Under the pieces are notes generated by a model, which saw nothing but the letters and a program-made list of their open reading frames with translations, had not been told where the DNA came from and searched no databases. From assembly GCA_900319695.1 (NCBI GenBank), contig ONPN01000012.1:44783-108782 (forward strand): a stretch of 64,000 nt of DNA. Direction: 5' to 3'. Of the stretch, positions 51,342 to 60,266 are shown in pieces (position 1 is the stretch's first letter; each line of letters begins with the position of its first letter). The translations under genes were made by a program, and so were the position numbers. Origin of the DNA: an uncultured Eubacteriales bacterium (GTDB lineage: Bacteria > Bacillota > Clostridia > Oscillospirales > Oscillospiraceae).

Positions 51342-53063
51342 ATGAAAAACAGGTTTTTTTCGATCAACGGAAAACTCAAGCTCCTGATCGTCGGCGTCGT
51401 GCTGCTGGTGGCCGGGGGGCTGCTCGCCATCTTCTACCACGTCTTCTGCGGGGAGGTGGACGCGCGCAACTATGAGCGCCTGTGGAGGGCCTGCTACAAC
51501 GTGGAGGAGGTCCTGTCCGACTACCTGCTGTGGGACATGCGGGAGACGTTTCTGTCCGAAGAGTACCAGGCGCTGCGCACGCAGACCCTGGAGACCGGCG
51601 ACGACACGCCCATCCGGGAGTGGATGGATCAGCATGCCGGCGCGGGGCTGGCTGGGGAATTGGAAAACAGCGCGGAGGAGCTTCGGGAGATGGGGTATAC
51701 CCTCAAATGGGAATACGAAAATGTATACCAGTGGCTTGACTTGATCCGTGACAGTTTTGATCTCAACAGCCTCAGCCTTCAGTACGATCTTGACGGTGTG
51801 ACCTATAATCTGGTCGACCCGAACGAGGATCTGTTCTGGCCGGGCTCCGTCGAGGAGCCGCTTCCGGAATTCGAGGAGCTTGGGGACAACGCGATGATTC
51901 CGCCGACCTATTCCAAATCGAAATACGGGTGGCTCTGCACGGTCTGCTATCCCATCACGGACTCGGAGAGCGGCGAGGTGATCTGCTTTGTCGGCGCGGA
52001 TATCGATATGAACGATATCGTCCGGGACCGCAACGCCTTCTTCATGCAAAGCGGCGTTCTGGTCCTGCTGCTGATCGGCGTGGCTGTCGCCCTGAGCACG
52101 ATCTTTGCCGGGCGGGTGGCAAAGCCCATCACCCAGCTGACCCGGGCGGCGAAGAGCTTTTCCGGCGACGACTCCGGTCTGACAAAGGACAAGGTGATCT
52201 CCCTGGACATCCGCTCCCGGGATGAGATCGGGGAGCTTTATCACGAGATCCGCTCCATGGAGGAGCGCATCGTGAACTATACGGACCACCTGACGCGCAT
52301 CACCGCGGAGAAGGAGCGCACCGAGACCGAGCTGCGCACCGCCGCGGGGATACAGACGTCCATGCTGCCGGAGATCGACGCATCCATCACGGAGCGCACG
52401 GAATTTGAGCTTGCCGCCAGCATGACCCCGGCCAAGGAGGTCGGCGGCGACTTTTACGACTTCTTCCTGATCGACTCCGATCACCTCGCACTGGTGATAG
52501 CCGATGTGTCTGACAAGGGCGTACCGGCGGCCTTGTTTATGATGTCCTCCAAGATCCTGCTCAACTATCGCGCCCGCCTCGGCGGAAGCCCGGCGGAGAT
52601 CCTCAGCGACGTGAACGAGGAGCTCTGCCGCCATAATCCCTCGAGCATGTTTGTAACGGTCTGGCTCGGTATCCTCGAGCTCTCCACCGGGCGGCTTTCC
52701 TGCAGCAGCGCGGGGCATGAGTATCCCTTCCTGCGGCAGAACGGGCGTTTTGCGCTGTATAAGGACAGACACGGACTCATGGTCGGCGCGCGCACGGGCG
52801 TCCGCTACAGGGATTACGAGATTCAGCTCATGCCCGGCGACGCGGTCTTCGTCTACACCGACGGCGTGCCAGAGGCACAAAACGCGCAGGATGAATTTTT
52901 CGGTCTGGAGCGCACGGAGGAGACGCTGAACGCGGCCCCGCAGCAGAGCGCCGAGTCGATCCTCGACGCCGTGAAGCAGACGACAGACAGCTTCAAGGGC
53001 GACGCGCGCCAGTTTGACGATCTCACCATGCTGTGTATGATTTATAGAGGCAGCTCCCGATAA
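51342..53063 (+). CDS. Membrane PP2C (SpoIIE-type) phosphatase with extracellular sensor and HAMP
   Basis: 573 residues. Membrane helices at about 13-33 and 230-250 flank an extracellular sensor domain. HAMP follows (VAKPITQLTRAAKSF), then a short coiled coil (EKERTETELRTAAGIQTSML). The PPM/SpoIIE catalytic domain (about 335-570) has the metal ligands in EVGGDFYD, ADVSDKG and QFDDLTML. Such RsbU/RsbP-like proteins dephosphorylate anti-sigma-factor antagonists. No STAS or anti-sigma gene is adjacent. It follows the PheC-like gene by 73 bases; that protein may supply its signal. Confidence 0.9.
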   Translation: MKNRFFSINGKLKLLIVGVVLLVAGGLLAIFYHVFCGEVDARNYERLWRACYNVEEVLSDYLLWDMRETFLSEEYQALRTQTLETGDDTPIREWMDQHAGAGLAGELENSAEELREMGYTLKWEYENVYQWLDLIRDSFDLNSLSLQYDLDGVTYNLVDPNEDLFWPGSVEEPLPEFEELGDNAMIPPTYSKSKYGWLCTVCYPITDSESGEVICFVGADIDMNDIVRDRNAFFMQSGVLVLLLIGVAVALSTIFAGRVAKPITQLTRAAKSFSGDDSGLTKDKVISLDIRSRDEIGELYHEIRSMEERIVNYTDHLTRITAEKERTETELRTAAGIQTSMLPEIDASITERTEFELAASMTPAKEVGGDFYDFFLIDSDHLALVIADVSDKGVPAALFMMSSKILLNYRARLGGSPAEILSDVNEELCRHNPSSMFVTVWLGILELSTGRLSCSSAGHEYPFLRQNGRFALYKDRHGLMVGARTGVRYRDYEIQLMPGDAVFVYTDGVPEAQNAQDEFFGLERTEETLNAAPQQSAESILDAVKQTTDSFKGDARQFDDLTMLCMIYRGSSR

Positions 53064-53069
53064 CAGAAA

Positions 53070-53115
53070 AATCCCGTGGTTTGACCGCAAAAGCCAAACC
53101 GCGGGATTTTTTTGA
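53070..53115 (+). terminator. Terminator after the SpoIIE-type phosphatase gene
   Basis: AAATCCCG-x-GGTTTG pairs with CAAACC-x-CGGGATTT, then a T run to 53114. Confidence 0.85.
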
Positions 53116-53134
53116 AAACGCCGGAAAAGGAGCG

Positions 53135-53332
53135 TCACGGTTTCGTTTCCTCAAAAGACAGCGCCCGCCGGCCGATGATCAAAATGGATTCAGGGACTGG
53201 ATTTCGTCTTTGACAGCAGGCCTTGTTGACCGCGTCCTGCTGATCCTGACGAAAGAGCTTCCCGGTAACATGTCCGATCAGACCACCTGCCACAATGGCC
53301 GCACTGTTGACGATGGTTCCGAGTCCTATCAT
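53135..53332 (-). pseudogene. Truncated DUF554 membrane protein gene (5' remnant)
   Basis: From ATG 53332 the first 39 residues (MIGLGTIVNSAAIVAGGLIG to DAVNKAC) match the start of DUF554, a family of about 230 residues with seven membrane segments. After Cys39 the similarity stops and an unrelated tail of about 26 residues runs to a stop. The ribosome site AGGAGTGACACC is still present. The remainder was lost by deletion or rearrangement near 53215. The remnant marks the edge of the ordinary chromosome before the conjugative element. Confidence 0.7.
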
Positions 53333-53741
53333 ATGGTGTCACTCCTGAAATCGCGATTTGCCTGTTTGCCGATCAGGCGGAGATGGAGAGATTCGAAAAA
53401 CCACGAGCCAGTATTGCACACTGTTAAAGTGCGTTAAAACGAACTTTAATAGAACAAAACGCGCACTTTTGAATGGCAAAAATACACAAAGATATCCGAG
53501 CACTCTCAGACACTAAAGGAAAAAAATAAGGGAAAAACTGAAAAAACAATCACAGGGCGTATCCAAAAAAATTCAAAAGAATACTCTCCAGCCTGCTCTT
53601 TGAAGGGAGCAGGCTGGTTTATCATAATGTACAGATTCGATTCCGTCAACAATTTTTGAATAGAAGCGCCGTTCTGCGGTTCCGTTTGTCACGGGACTAC
53701 AGGACGGCGCTTTTTGTATTTTTTGCAGGAAGGAGCTCACT
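53333..53741. other. 409-base AT-rich junction region with hairpins
   Basis: No gene seen. AT-rich with poly-A runs near 53510-53580, unlike either flank. It holds the hairpin AGCCTGCTC/GAGCAGGCT (53590-53615) and a terminator-like stem AAGCGCCGTTCT/AGGACGGCGCTT (53664-53675 with 53701-53712) with a T run. The left edge of the conjugative element probably lies here; I could not define an attachment repeat because the other end is outside the window. Confidence 0.5.
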
Positions 53742-54014
53742 ATGCCCAAAAGAAACAGAAAAGAAGAAATCGCACCACTCCCGCCGCCGCGTGTGAACTA
53801 CAAGGCGCTCATGCGGCATGAGTCAATGGGACGGGCGCGGGAGCCGCCCGAGAAGCCGGTCTGTACCGAGCAGCCGGTATGCAAAGGCTGTCCCTACCCC
53901 GCCCACGGCTTTGTGTGCTGGCCGGGCGACTGCATCAGAAAACGAATGGAGAAAATCCAGAGAGGAGGCAACCAGGACGAGAGTCAAAATCTATCAGATC
54001 AACCTGGATCGTGA
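53742..54014 (+). CDS. Small Cys-rich protein of the conjugative element
   Basis: 90 residues, no signal peptide. The central Cys pattern CTEQPVCKGCPYPAHGFVCWPGDC (five Cys) could bind Zn. The N-terminus is basic and Pro-rich. AAGGAG precedes the ATG at a good distance. Its 3' end overlaps the next gene. I recognise no characterised family. Position at the start of the element's gene block suggests a small regulatory or accessory protein. Confidence 0.55.
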   Translation: MPKRNRKEEIAPLPPPRVNYKALMRHESMGRAREPPEKPVCTEQPVCKGCPYPAHGFVCWPGDCIRKRMEKIQRGGNQDESQNLSDQPGS

Positions 54015-54831
54015 TCAGGAGCATGCCGCCTTCCTGTCGCGCGACGCGATGCAGAAGTTTCTCGACAGAACCGAGGTCGATCCGTCCGTTTATGACGAGG
54101 TCTTCAACGCGGATCTTGACCCCACAAGTCTGGAGGAGCTGTTTGTACAGTTCAACTCAGACTTTCATCCTTTGTTCCGCGGACGATCCATGTCCGTCTC
54201 AGACGTGGTGGTGATTGAGCCGGAGGGCATTCCCGTGCTGGTCGGAGAGATCCACGGCAGACTGCCGGCCGGGGGGAAGTTTTCACAGCAGTTCACCGAT
54301 CTCATAGCGTACAATCTCAAAATTGAGGAGCTGCGGGAAAGGAATATAGACTTTGAGGCGCACGACATGGTTGGGCTGAACATCCCCGCCGTGGAATCGG
54401 GCGCCTTTTTCTGTGATGACGTCGGTTTTGAGAAGATCGACTTTGATGAAAGCCTGACCCAGAAGCCCGACAGCCTGATGCGCGTGGTCTATGTGGAGCC
54501 AAACCGCGAGCCGTTTGAAGCGGAGATTCTGCCGGATCTGGAGCATTTGCAAAAAGCCGTGGACGGGTATATTGAGGCCGTTTACCTCGATGACGGCACA
54601 ATTGTCGTTGCAAACGAAGAGTCAAAGCTAAGGGGTATGGAGGGCAACCGCCGCATTGGGCAGACGATTATTGCCGGTCCCTTCTTCGTCTGCGGCGAAG
54701 GCGGCGACGATTTCTGCTCTCTGACGGATGAGGAGGCTGCCCGCGCCATGGCACGCTTTGCCGAGCCGGAGCAGATCAGTCAGGCTGAAGTACAGGCGGA
54801 CATGGGCTTCACCATTATTACTTTGGGCTAG
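53977..54831 (+). CDS. YodL / DUF3846 protein of the conjugative element
   Basis: About 284 residues from VKIYQINLDRD. The first part, with RGRSMSVSDVVVI and AFFCDDVGFEKIDFDES, is the YodL domain, here split by an insert carrying GRLPAGGKFSQQFTDLIAYN. The second part (about 165-270, MRVVYVEPNREPFEAEI, YLDDGTIVVANEESK) is DUF3846. Both families are typical of conjugative elements and have no known activity. The start is unclear: AGGAGG (53963-53968) points at an ACG codon at 53977, and the nearest in-frame standard start is TTG 53914, inside the preceding gene. Confidence 0.8.
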   Translation, partial: TRVKIYQINLDRDQEHAAFLSRDAMQKFLDRTEVDPSVYDEVFNADLDPTSLEELFVQFNSDFHPLFRGRSMSVSDVVVIEPEGIPVLVGEIHGRLPAGGKFSQQFTDLIAYNLKIEELRERNIDFEAHDMVGLNIPAVESGAFFCDDVGFEKIDFDESLTQKPDSLMRVVYVEPNREPFEAEILPDLEHLQKAVDGYIEAVYLDDGTIVVANEESKLRGMEGNRRIGQTIIAGPFFVCGEGGDDFCSLTDEEAARAMARFAEPEQISQAEVQADMGFTIITLG

Positions 54832-54843
54832 GGGTGATGAGAT

Positions 54844-56001
54844 TTGAAGGTTAAACTGAGCAACGGCAGATTCCCGGAGGACGGGAGCGTCGTTGTAACG
54901 CTTCCTATTGAAACCGAAGAATACGATCAGGTGATCCGGCAACTCGACAGATTGGGTGTTGGCAGCGCCTGTCTGCGGGACTGCGGCTTTGAGGCTCTGC
55001 TGGAAGGCCCGGATGTGATGAACCGCCTTGCGGGCGGCAAGGTCAACATTGAGGAGCTGGACTATCTTGCCAAAAGGCTGGACAGCTTTACAGCGTCCGA
55101 GCTTGCCACTTACTCCGCCCTTGCGCTGAAGCATGACCTGACCGATATGACCGATCTCATCAATCTCTGCGACTGCTGCCAGGAGGCACTGATCGTCACG
55201 GATTTCTCGGACATGTCGCGTATCGGTCGGTCATATACGCTGGCGCAGAACGGCGGGTCTATGGCGGTGGACGATCTCGAAAAGATCAACCTGGTCGCTG
55301 TGGCGAGAAACCTGTTAAGTGGGAACACCGGAACAGTTACGCCATATGGTGTCCTCTACGACGAGGAATTCAGTCTGGAGCACATCTATGATGAGGGGAT
55401 GATTCCGTCGTTCTATTATCGTCAGGGGCTGATGGACGTCCAGGTCATCACAGAGAAGAATCCGGATAACTGCCCGGAGTTTACCATCCCCATGCCGAAC
55501 CAGCAGATTCTCCGGCACTTGGAGCGCATCGGCTACCAGGAGGGCGATTCTTATACGATTGATGTACTTGGTTCAGAGCTGCCAAGTGATCTGGCAGAAG
55601 CCCTGAAGGTCAAGGCTGAGGATGTGTTCAGCCTAAACGATACGGTGTCCGCAGTTGCGGCACTGGATACCTCCGAGTATGAAAAGCTGGCTGCCGTGAT
55701 GCGCTATACAAGCGCGGGAACACTTTCAAGGATTCGGCAGGTGGCGGAAAAGCTGGACATGTTCGAGTATATTCCCGGTGCTCAGGACCCTGACGATGTA
55801 GGCCGTGAAATCATCCTGAATTCGGGACATTTTGAGGTAGATCCCAATCTGGAGGAGTATATCGACTACGAATCCTATGGGCTTGATCGCCTGCGCTTCG
55901 GTGAAGGAGAATTCAGCCCGTTCGGCTATGTCGGCTATACAGGCGATGAGCGTCTGTTTTTTGAGCAGGAGCACCAGCAGCAGATGGGAGGCATGTCATG
56001 A
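54844..56001 (+). CDS. ArdA-like antirestriction protein 1
   Basis: 385 acidic residues, soluble. Two ArdA-like modules can be seen. The first (about 1-160) ends near the NGGSMAVDDL stretch; the second (about 215-380) ends DPNLEEYIDYESYGLDRLRF, like the YIDYQAYG motif of Tn916 ArdA. ArdA proteins mimic DNA and block type I restriction enzymes, helping newly transferred elements survive. TTG 54844 is the start, following GGGGTGATGAG. The stop overlaps the next gene by 4 bases. Confidence 0.75.
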   Translation: MKVKLSNGRFPEDGSVVVTLPIETEEYDQVIRQLDRLGVGSACLRDCGFEALLEGPDVMNRLAGGKVNIEELDYLAKRLDSFTASELATYSALALKHDLTDMTDLINLCDCCQEALIVTDFSDMSRIGRSYTLAQNGGSMAVDDLEKINLVAVARNLLSGNTGTVTPYGVLYDEEFSLEHIYDEGMIPSFYYRQGLMDVQVITEKNPDNCPEFTIPMPNQQILRHLERIGYQEGDSYTIDVLGSELPSDLAEALKVKAEDVFSLNDTVSAVAALDTSEYEKLAAVMRYTSAGTLSRIRQVAEKLDMFEYIPGAQDPDDVGREIILNSGHFEVDPNLEEYIDYESYGLDRLRFGEGEFSPFGYVGYTGDERLFFEQEHQQQMGGMS

Positions 56002-57032
56002 GGTACGGCCCGGACGATCCCAAGGTGCAGGAAACCCTGACCATTATCCGGCAGCTCAACGCCAATCCCTCCCTGCCGAACATGAAGAGCTATCTTCAGA
56101 ATGTGGATGTGCTGGACTCTGATGCGCATGACAGCCTGCGGCAGATATTTGAGGATGTGTCCACCATGACCGAGGAGGAAATGGACACGCTCGCGGCGGC
56201 ACTGGATGCGGAATCCATCAACGGTCTGGATGATATGCTACTGATCGAGCAAAGCCTTGACGCCTATACCTTCTGGCCTGATGTGACCACGGACAGGGAA
56301 CTTGGCGTCTACCTTGTGGAGAGCAACTATGTATGGGCTTCACCGGATATAGCGTCCTATGTGGATTATGCGATGCTGGGCGCGAGTTACTATGCAGCGC
56401 ATGGCGGCGCGTATGGACCGAAGGGTTATGCGCAGAGGACCAGCAGCATTGATCCTGTCTTCAAAGCCGTGATCCGAAGCAATGATACCGAAGAACCCGC
56501 AATCGCATTTCTTCCTCTCCATGCCAAGCAGGTGGGAAAGATCACCGGCCAGTTATCTGTCCGGGAAGTCTCGGAAACATATGTTGAAGAACTCCACTGC
56601 GCAAAGCCTGAGCGTCAGGAGCTGGAGCAGATGCCGTATATGGAAGGCCCCAGTCTTCAGGAGGCGAACAGCCTCGCGCACAAGCTCAACGCCATGCGGA
56701 AGACAGACGGCGAATACCTCAAGTTCCTTGCGGCGCTGGAGGCAGAGCAGATCAGCACCTTCGCCGGCGCGCTCGCGGTTGCCGATGATCTCGACAGTTA
56801 TACCCGTTTTACGGGTGATCTGGAGGATTACGGCAGAGATGTGCTCATTCGGATGGGCACCCCGCAGCAGGCCATTGACAGCATCGAGGGGTATATGGAT
56901 TTGGAAGACTTCGGACGGGTCATGATGGCAGAGGACGATGTGCGGAAAACGCAGTACGGCCTGATCCGCAAGGATTGGGGAGAGGATTTTCCCAGGCAGA
57001 GACAAGCCTTGGAGATTGGAGGTATAACATGA
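55998..57032 (+). CDS. ArdA-like antirestriction protein 2
   Basis: 344 acidic residues. Both halves carry the ArdA-like ending: DIASYVDYAMLGASYYAAHGGAYGPKGYAQR in the first half and DLEDYGRDVLIRMGTPQQAI...YMDLEDFGRVMM...TQYGLIR in the second. A region about 150-205 in between (DPVFKAVIRSNDTEEPAIAFLPL) is unrelated to the other copies. It starts at the ATG overlapping the previous stop; GGGAGG is just upstream. It is part of a run of three ArdA-like genes. Confidence 0.72.
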   Translation: MRYGPDDPKVQETLTIIRQLNANPSLPNMKSYLQNVDVLDSDAHDSLRQIFEDVSTMTEEEMDTLAAALDAESINGLDDMLLIEQSLDAYTFWPDVTTDRELGVYLVESNYVWASPDIASYVDYAMLGASYYAAHGGAYGPKGYAQRTSSIDPVFKAVIRSNDTEEPAIAFLPLHAKQVGKITGQLSVREVSETYVEELHCAKPERQELEQMPYMEGPSLQEANSLAHKLNAMRKTDGEYLKFLAALEAEQISTFAGALAVADDLDSYTRFTGDLEDYGRDVLIRMGTPQQAIDSIEGYMDLEDFGRVMMAEDDVRKTQYGLIRKDWGEDFPRQRQALEIGGIT

Positions 57033-57760
57033 ACACGCCAAACAGAGAATGGATCAAGTTTATGCGGGAACAGTACCCGGTCGGCTCCCGCATCCGGCTG
57101 ACAGAAATGAACGATCCGTACAGCAAGCTCACACCGGGCAGTGAAGGAACATTGATGCATATTGATGACATCGGCACCTTCCATGTGAATTGGGATTGCG
57201 GCAGTACGCTTGGCCTGGTGATCGGTGAGGATCGTTTTTCGGTTTTGCCGCCGCAGACGCGGGAGCTGAAGCTGTACATGCCCCTGACCGCGGATCTCTA
57301 TGAGCGCAATGAGTGGGGAGATATGGATGATGAACCCATAGAACTGAGAGGCGAAGACCTTCGTGGCTATGAGGATCAGATCACAGCGGCGCTGCTGCGG
57401 GAGCGGATGCCGGAGGAAAAGGAACGCGGTCTCATGCACTGGTATGACGACAAGGACAGTGTGGAACAAAAGGTGCGCTCCGCTGTCTTTACCGTGGAGG
57501 ATCGCGACCGAAAGCTCTGGGGAGTAGCGGAATGTCAGGTGGTCGGAGAACTCACGTTGGGAGAGATGATCACCCTGAAGGAGTATATCTCCGGTCAGGC
57601 GTCGGATGGTTGGGGCGAGGGCTTCGAGCAGCGGGAGATCAAGGTCGGTGACGGCGCGGAGCTGTATGTGCATCTTTGGAGCTTCGACAACTGGCAGATC
57701 CAGACCGAAGCGGAGTGCTTCGGACAAGCACATAATCAGGGAGGGATGACGCTTGGGTAA
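57029..57760 (+). CDS. DUF4314 protein with DUF6329-like C-terminus
   Basis: 243 residues. The N-terminal domain (about 4-80) is DUF4314: EWIKFMREQYPVGSRIRLTEM and HVNWDCGSTLGLVIGEDRFSVLP, an SH3-like small barrel. The C-terminal half, with LTLGEMITLKEYISGQASDGWGEGFEQREI, resembles DUF6329 as I recall it. Both are typical of conjugative elements and uncharacterised. ATG 57029 follows GGAGG and overlaps the ArdA-like stop (ATGA). Confidence 0.8.
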   Translation: MNTPNREWIKFMREQYPVGSRIRLTEMNDPYSKLTPGSEGTLMHIDDIGTFHVNWDCGSTLGLVIGEDRFSVLPPQTRELKLYMPLTADLYERNEWGDMDDEPIELRGEDLRGYEDQITAALLRERMPEEKERGLMHWYDDKDSVEQKVRSAVFTVEDRDRKLWGVAECQVVGELTLGEMITLKEYISGQASDGWGEGFEQREIKVGDGAELYVHLWSFDNWQIQTEAECFGQAHNQGGMTLG

Positions 57761-58919
57761 GGTCATGCGCGTCTATCTCTGTGGGCAGGACTGGACAAAC
57801 AGCCATGAGGAAATGTACCTCGACCTGCCTGCCGCGCCCTGGGAGTTGGTGGACGCGATGGAAAAGCTGAATCTCACCGAGGAAGCCGATCTCTATGTGC
57901 AGGCGGAGGAATACTACGATTTCGACTACATCCAGGGCTTCATTCCGGAGAGCATGTCTCTCTCCCAGTTGAACGAGCTTTGCGCCACGCTGAACAGCAT
58001 GGATGAGATGAATCGCATCGGCTTCCGTGGTCTCCTCCAGAGCAGCGCCTTCTATGACCGCTTCAGTCTCGGCATCGACAAGCTCATGGACATTGCCCAG
58101 GCGAAGGGGTACTATCATATTGCGGAGGATATCTCCAACGATACCCAACTCGGTCGTTTCCTCTGTTTCAACGGATTTGTTGATGGCGTAGGCGAGTTGC
58201 CGGAAAAGGTCTATGAGCTGCTGAACTTTGAGAAGATCGGCAAGGATTACCGCATGGCCGAGCATGGGAGCTTCGCGGACGGCTGCTATGTTGCGCCGGA
58301 CGGAGAGGTCCCACATAGGGAAACGCATTATGAAATATGTCCTCCCGAATACGTCGTCATGCTGGATGTGGTAAACAAGGCGGACATGAAAAGTCACTGG
58401 CCCCTCGCCCTGCCTGCCGTCCCGGAGGAGATGGACAGCACGCTCAGGCACATAGGCGCGGCGAGCTGGGACGAAGCCGTCTGCATCTGCACCGACTGCC
58501 AGATACCGCAGCTCATGGAAACCGTCACGCAGACCGGCAATATTGCCACCATCAACCGCTTCGCCGGCATCCTCGAAGGAGTCCCCGCTGAGGATATTAC
58601 CAAGCTCAAGGCTGTGCTGGAAGTCATGCACTGCGACGATCTTATCACAGCCTCCCTCATCGCCGGAGAGCTGGACAATTACATGCTCTCTGAAAATATC
58701 CGAAACCCGGAAGACATGGGCCGCTGGCAGCTTGACTACATGCTGGCCAAAGAGGATCAGAGTCTGGTTCTCAAACATATAAACCTTTACGCATACGGTA
58801 AGGAAGTGCTGGAGCAGGCCGAAAGCTCCGCCATGAGCGCTTACGGCTTGGTAGACAGGAGAGACAACCAGCCCATTCTCACCGCAACGCAAAGCAGTTC
58901 CCAAATGACCATGCAGTAA
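57753..58919 (+). CDS. ArdA-like antirestriction protein 3
   Basis: 388 acidic residues. The N-terminal beta start MRVYLCGQDWTNSHEEMYLDLPAAPWELVDAME matches the opening of ArdA-like modules. The first module ends DTQLGRFLCFNGFVDG, the second ELDNYMLSENIRNPEDMGRWQLDYM with INLYAYGKEVLE. It begins with TTG 57753 after GGGAGGG, or with ATG 57765. A hairpin terminator follows the gene. Confidence 0.72.
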   Translation: MGKVMRVYLCGQDWTNSHEEMYLDLPAAPWELVDAMEKLNLTEEADLYVQAEEYYDFDYIQGFIPESMSLSQLNELCATLNSMDEMNRIGFRGLLQSSAFYDRFSLGIDKLMDIAQAKGYYHIAEDISNDTQLGRFLCFNGFVDGVGELPEKVYELLNFEKIGKDYRMAEHGSFADGCYVAPDGEVPHRETHYEICPPEYVVMLDVVNKADMKSHWPLALPAVPEEMDSTLRHIGAASWDEAVCICTDCQIPQLMETVTQTGNIATINRFAGILEGVPAEDITKLKAVLEVMHCDDLITASLIAGELDNYMLSENIRNPEDMGRWQLDYMLAKEDQSLVLKHINLYAYGKEVLEQAESSAMSAYGLVDRRDNQPILTATQSSSQMTMQ

Positions 58920-58938
58920 AACTGAATACGAATATTAC

Positions 58939-58978
58939 AAGGGCCGTTTTCCCGTAACAAGGAATACGGCCCTTTTTT
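58939..58978 (+). terminator. Terminator after the ArdA-like block
   Basis: AAGGGCCGT (58939-58947) pairs with ACGGCCCTT (58966-58974), followed by TTTT. Confidence 0.85.
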
Positions 58979-59013
58979 CGTTTCTACGGGAGAACTGCCC
59001 GGAAAGGAAAAGC

Positions 59014-59313
59014 ATGAACAAGCAAAATGTATATGCCTATCTGGAGGGCAACTGCCGCGGGCGAAGACGTTCCATTACTTCTCAGCGTCTGGAGCAGAAG
59101 CTGAATCTGAGCGGCAACGAAATCCGCAAGCAGGTCAATGCCCTGCGTCGGGAGGGCTTGCCCATCGCGTCCAGCGGCGACGGGTACTTCTACGCCGAGA
59201 ATGCCGCCGAGGTCTATGCCACGATCCGCAGCCTCAAAAAGATGCGCCGGGGTCTCGACGCCGCCATCGAGGGGCTGGAAATAGCGCTTGCGAGATTTGG
59301 TGAGGGATCTTGA
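59014..59313 (+). CDS. Small winged-helix DNA-binding protein
   Basis: 99 residues. The N-terminal 65 residues fit an HTH/winged-helix fold: RSITSQRLEQKLNLSGNEIRKQVNALRREGLPIASSGDGYFYAE, the last part being the wing. A C-terminal helix (about 70-95) may dimerise. It is probably the local regulator of the methylase and transfer genes that follow. AAAGGAAAAG precedes the ATG. Its stop overlaps the TTG start of the adenine methylase gene (TTGA). Confidence 0.8.
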   Translation: MNKQNVYAYLEGNCRGRRRSITSQRLEQKLNLSGNEIRKQVNALRREGLPIASSGDGYFYAENAAEVYATIRSLKKMRRGLDAAIEGLEIALARFGEGS

Positions 59314-60266
59314 AGGCGCCGTTTCCCTGGGTCGGTGGCAAGGGCAAGCTGCTGTGGATCATCGACGAGCTGGCACCCTACAACTACGATTGCTTTGTGG
59401 ACGTGTTCGGCGGCAGCGGAACCGTGTTGCTCAACCGCCCGCTGAAACCGGGCCGCCCGGAGATCTACAACGACCGGGACAGCAATCTCACCAACTTTAT
59501 GCGGACGCTCCGGCACAGGCCGCTGGCACTGCTGTCGGAGCTGGGCTTCCTGCCCATCCACTCCCGCGAAGACTTCATTCTTCTCTGCAAGTTTCTCGAT
59601 CACAAGGAAGACTATGAGACCTTTGAGGACGAGGAGCTGGCCCTGGCGGATCTTTTCTTCCCGCCGATTGCCGCTAGGATCATCAAGCGCCTGATCCTGA
59701 GACACAGCACTCAGACCAGCGTCTACCGTGCCGCCGCCTTCTATAAGCGTCAGCGCTGGAGCTTCAACGGCATAGGAGATACCGTCGCCGCCGAGCCGAT
59801 CAATCTGAAAAACTTCTTTGGCCAAATCCGCATCTGCGCCCGCAGATTTCAGGATGTATTCATCGAGAACATGGACTTTGAGCCCCTGATCCGCAGCCGG
59901 GACAGAAAGGGCGTTTTCTTCTACTGTGACCCGCCCTATTACGAGGCGGAGAAGTATTACGCCGGCAGCTTCACCGAGGACGATCACCGCCGTTTGCATG
60001 ATGTACTGTGCAAGGCAAAAGGCTTCGTCATGGTCTCCTACAACGACTGCCCCTTCATTCGGGAGCTGTACCGGGACTTTTACATCTTCTCCTTTGAGCG
60101 TCAGGATTCCCTGTCCCAAAAGAAGGGCAAGAAATACGGCGAACTCATTATGACCAACTATGATCCTCGCGTCCATGGAACCCAGATCGTGCTGGCAGAG
60201 CAGACCAATCGCTACAAAACCGAAAACATTCCAAATCTATCTATTATTACGGAGGAAAGAACATGA
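59310..60266 (+). CDS. Dam-type (D12 class) adenine-N6 DNA methyltransferase
   Basis: 318 residues. FPWVGGKGKLLWII is the AdoMet motif X of D12 methylases, FVDVFGGSGTVLLN is motif I, and YCDPPYY is the catalytic DPPY. The recognition site cannot be read from the sequence; many in this group methylate GATC or variants. No restriction enzyme gene is near, so it probably protects the element or marks its DNA. It starts with TTG 59310, overlapping the regulator's stop by 4 bases. The next gene again overlaps by 4 bases. Confidence 0.92.
   Translation: MKAPFPWVGGKGKLLWIIDELAPYNYDCFVDVFGGSGTVLLNRPLKPGRPEIYNDRDSNLTNFMRTLRHRPLALLSELGFLPIHSREDFILLCKFLDHKEDYETFEDEELALADLFFPPIAARIIKRLILRHSTQTSVYRAAAFYKRQRWSFNGIGDTVAAEPINLKNFFGQIRICARRFQDVFIENMDFEPLIRSRDRKGVFFYCDPPYYEAEKYYAGSFTEDDHRRLHDVLCKAKGFVMVSYNDCPFIRELYRDFYIFSFERQDSLSQKKGKKYGELIMTNYDPRVHGTQIVLAEQTNRYKTENIPNLSIITEERT

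Noticed and set aside
52565-53138. Large minus-strand frame covering the phosphatase and the start of the DUF554 area
   Set aside because: Mirror frame of the SpoIIE-type gene without ribosome site or recognisable domain.
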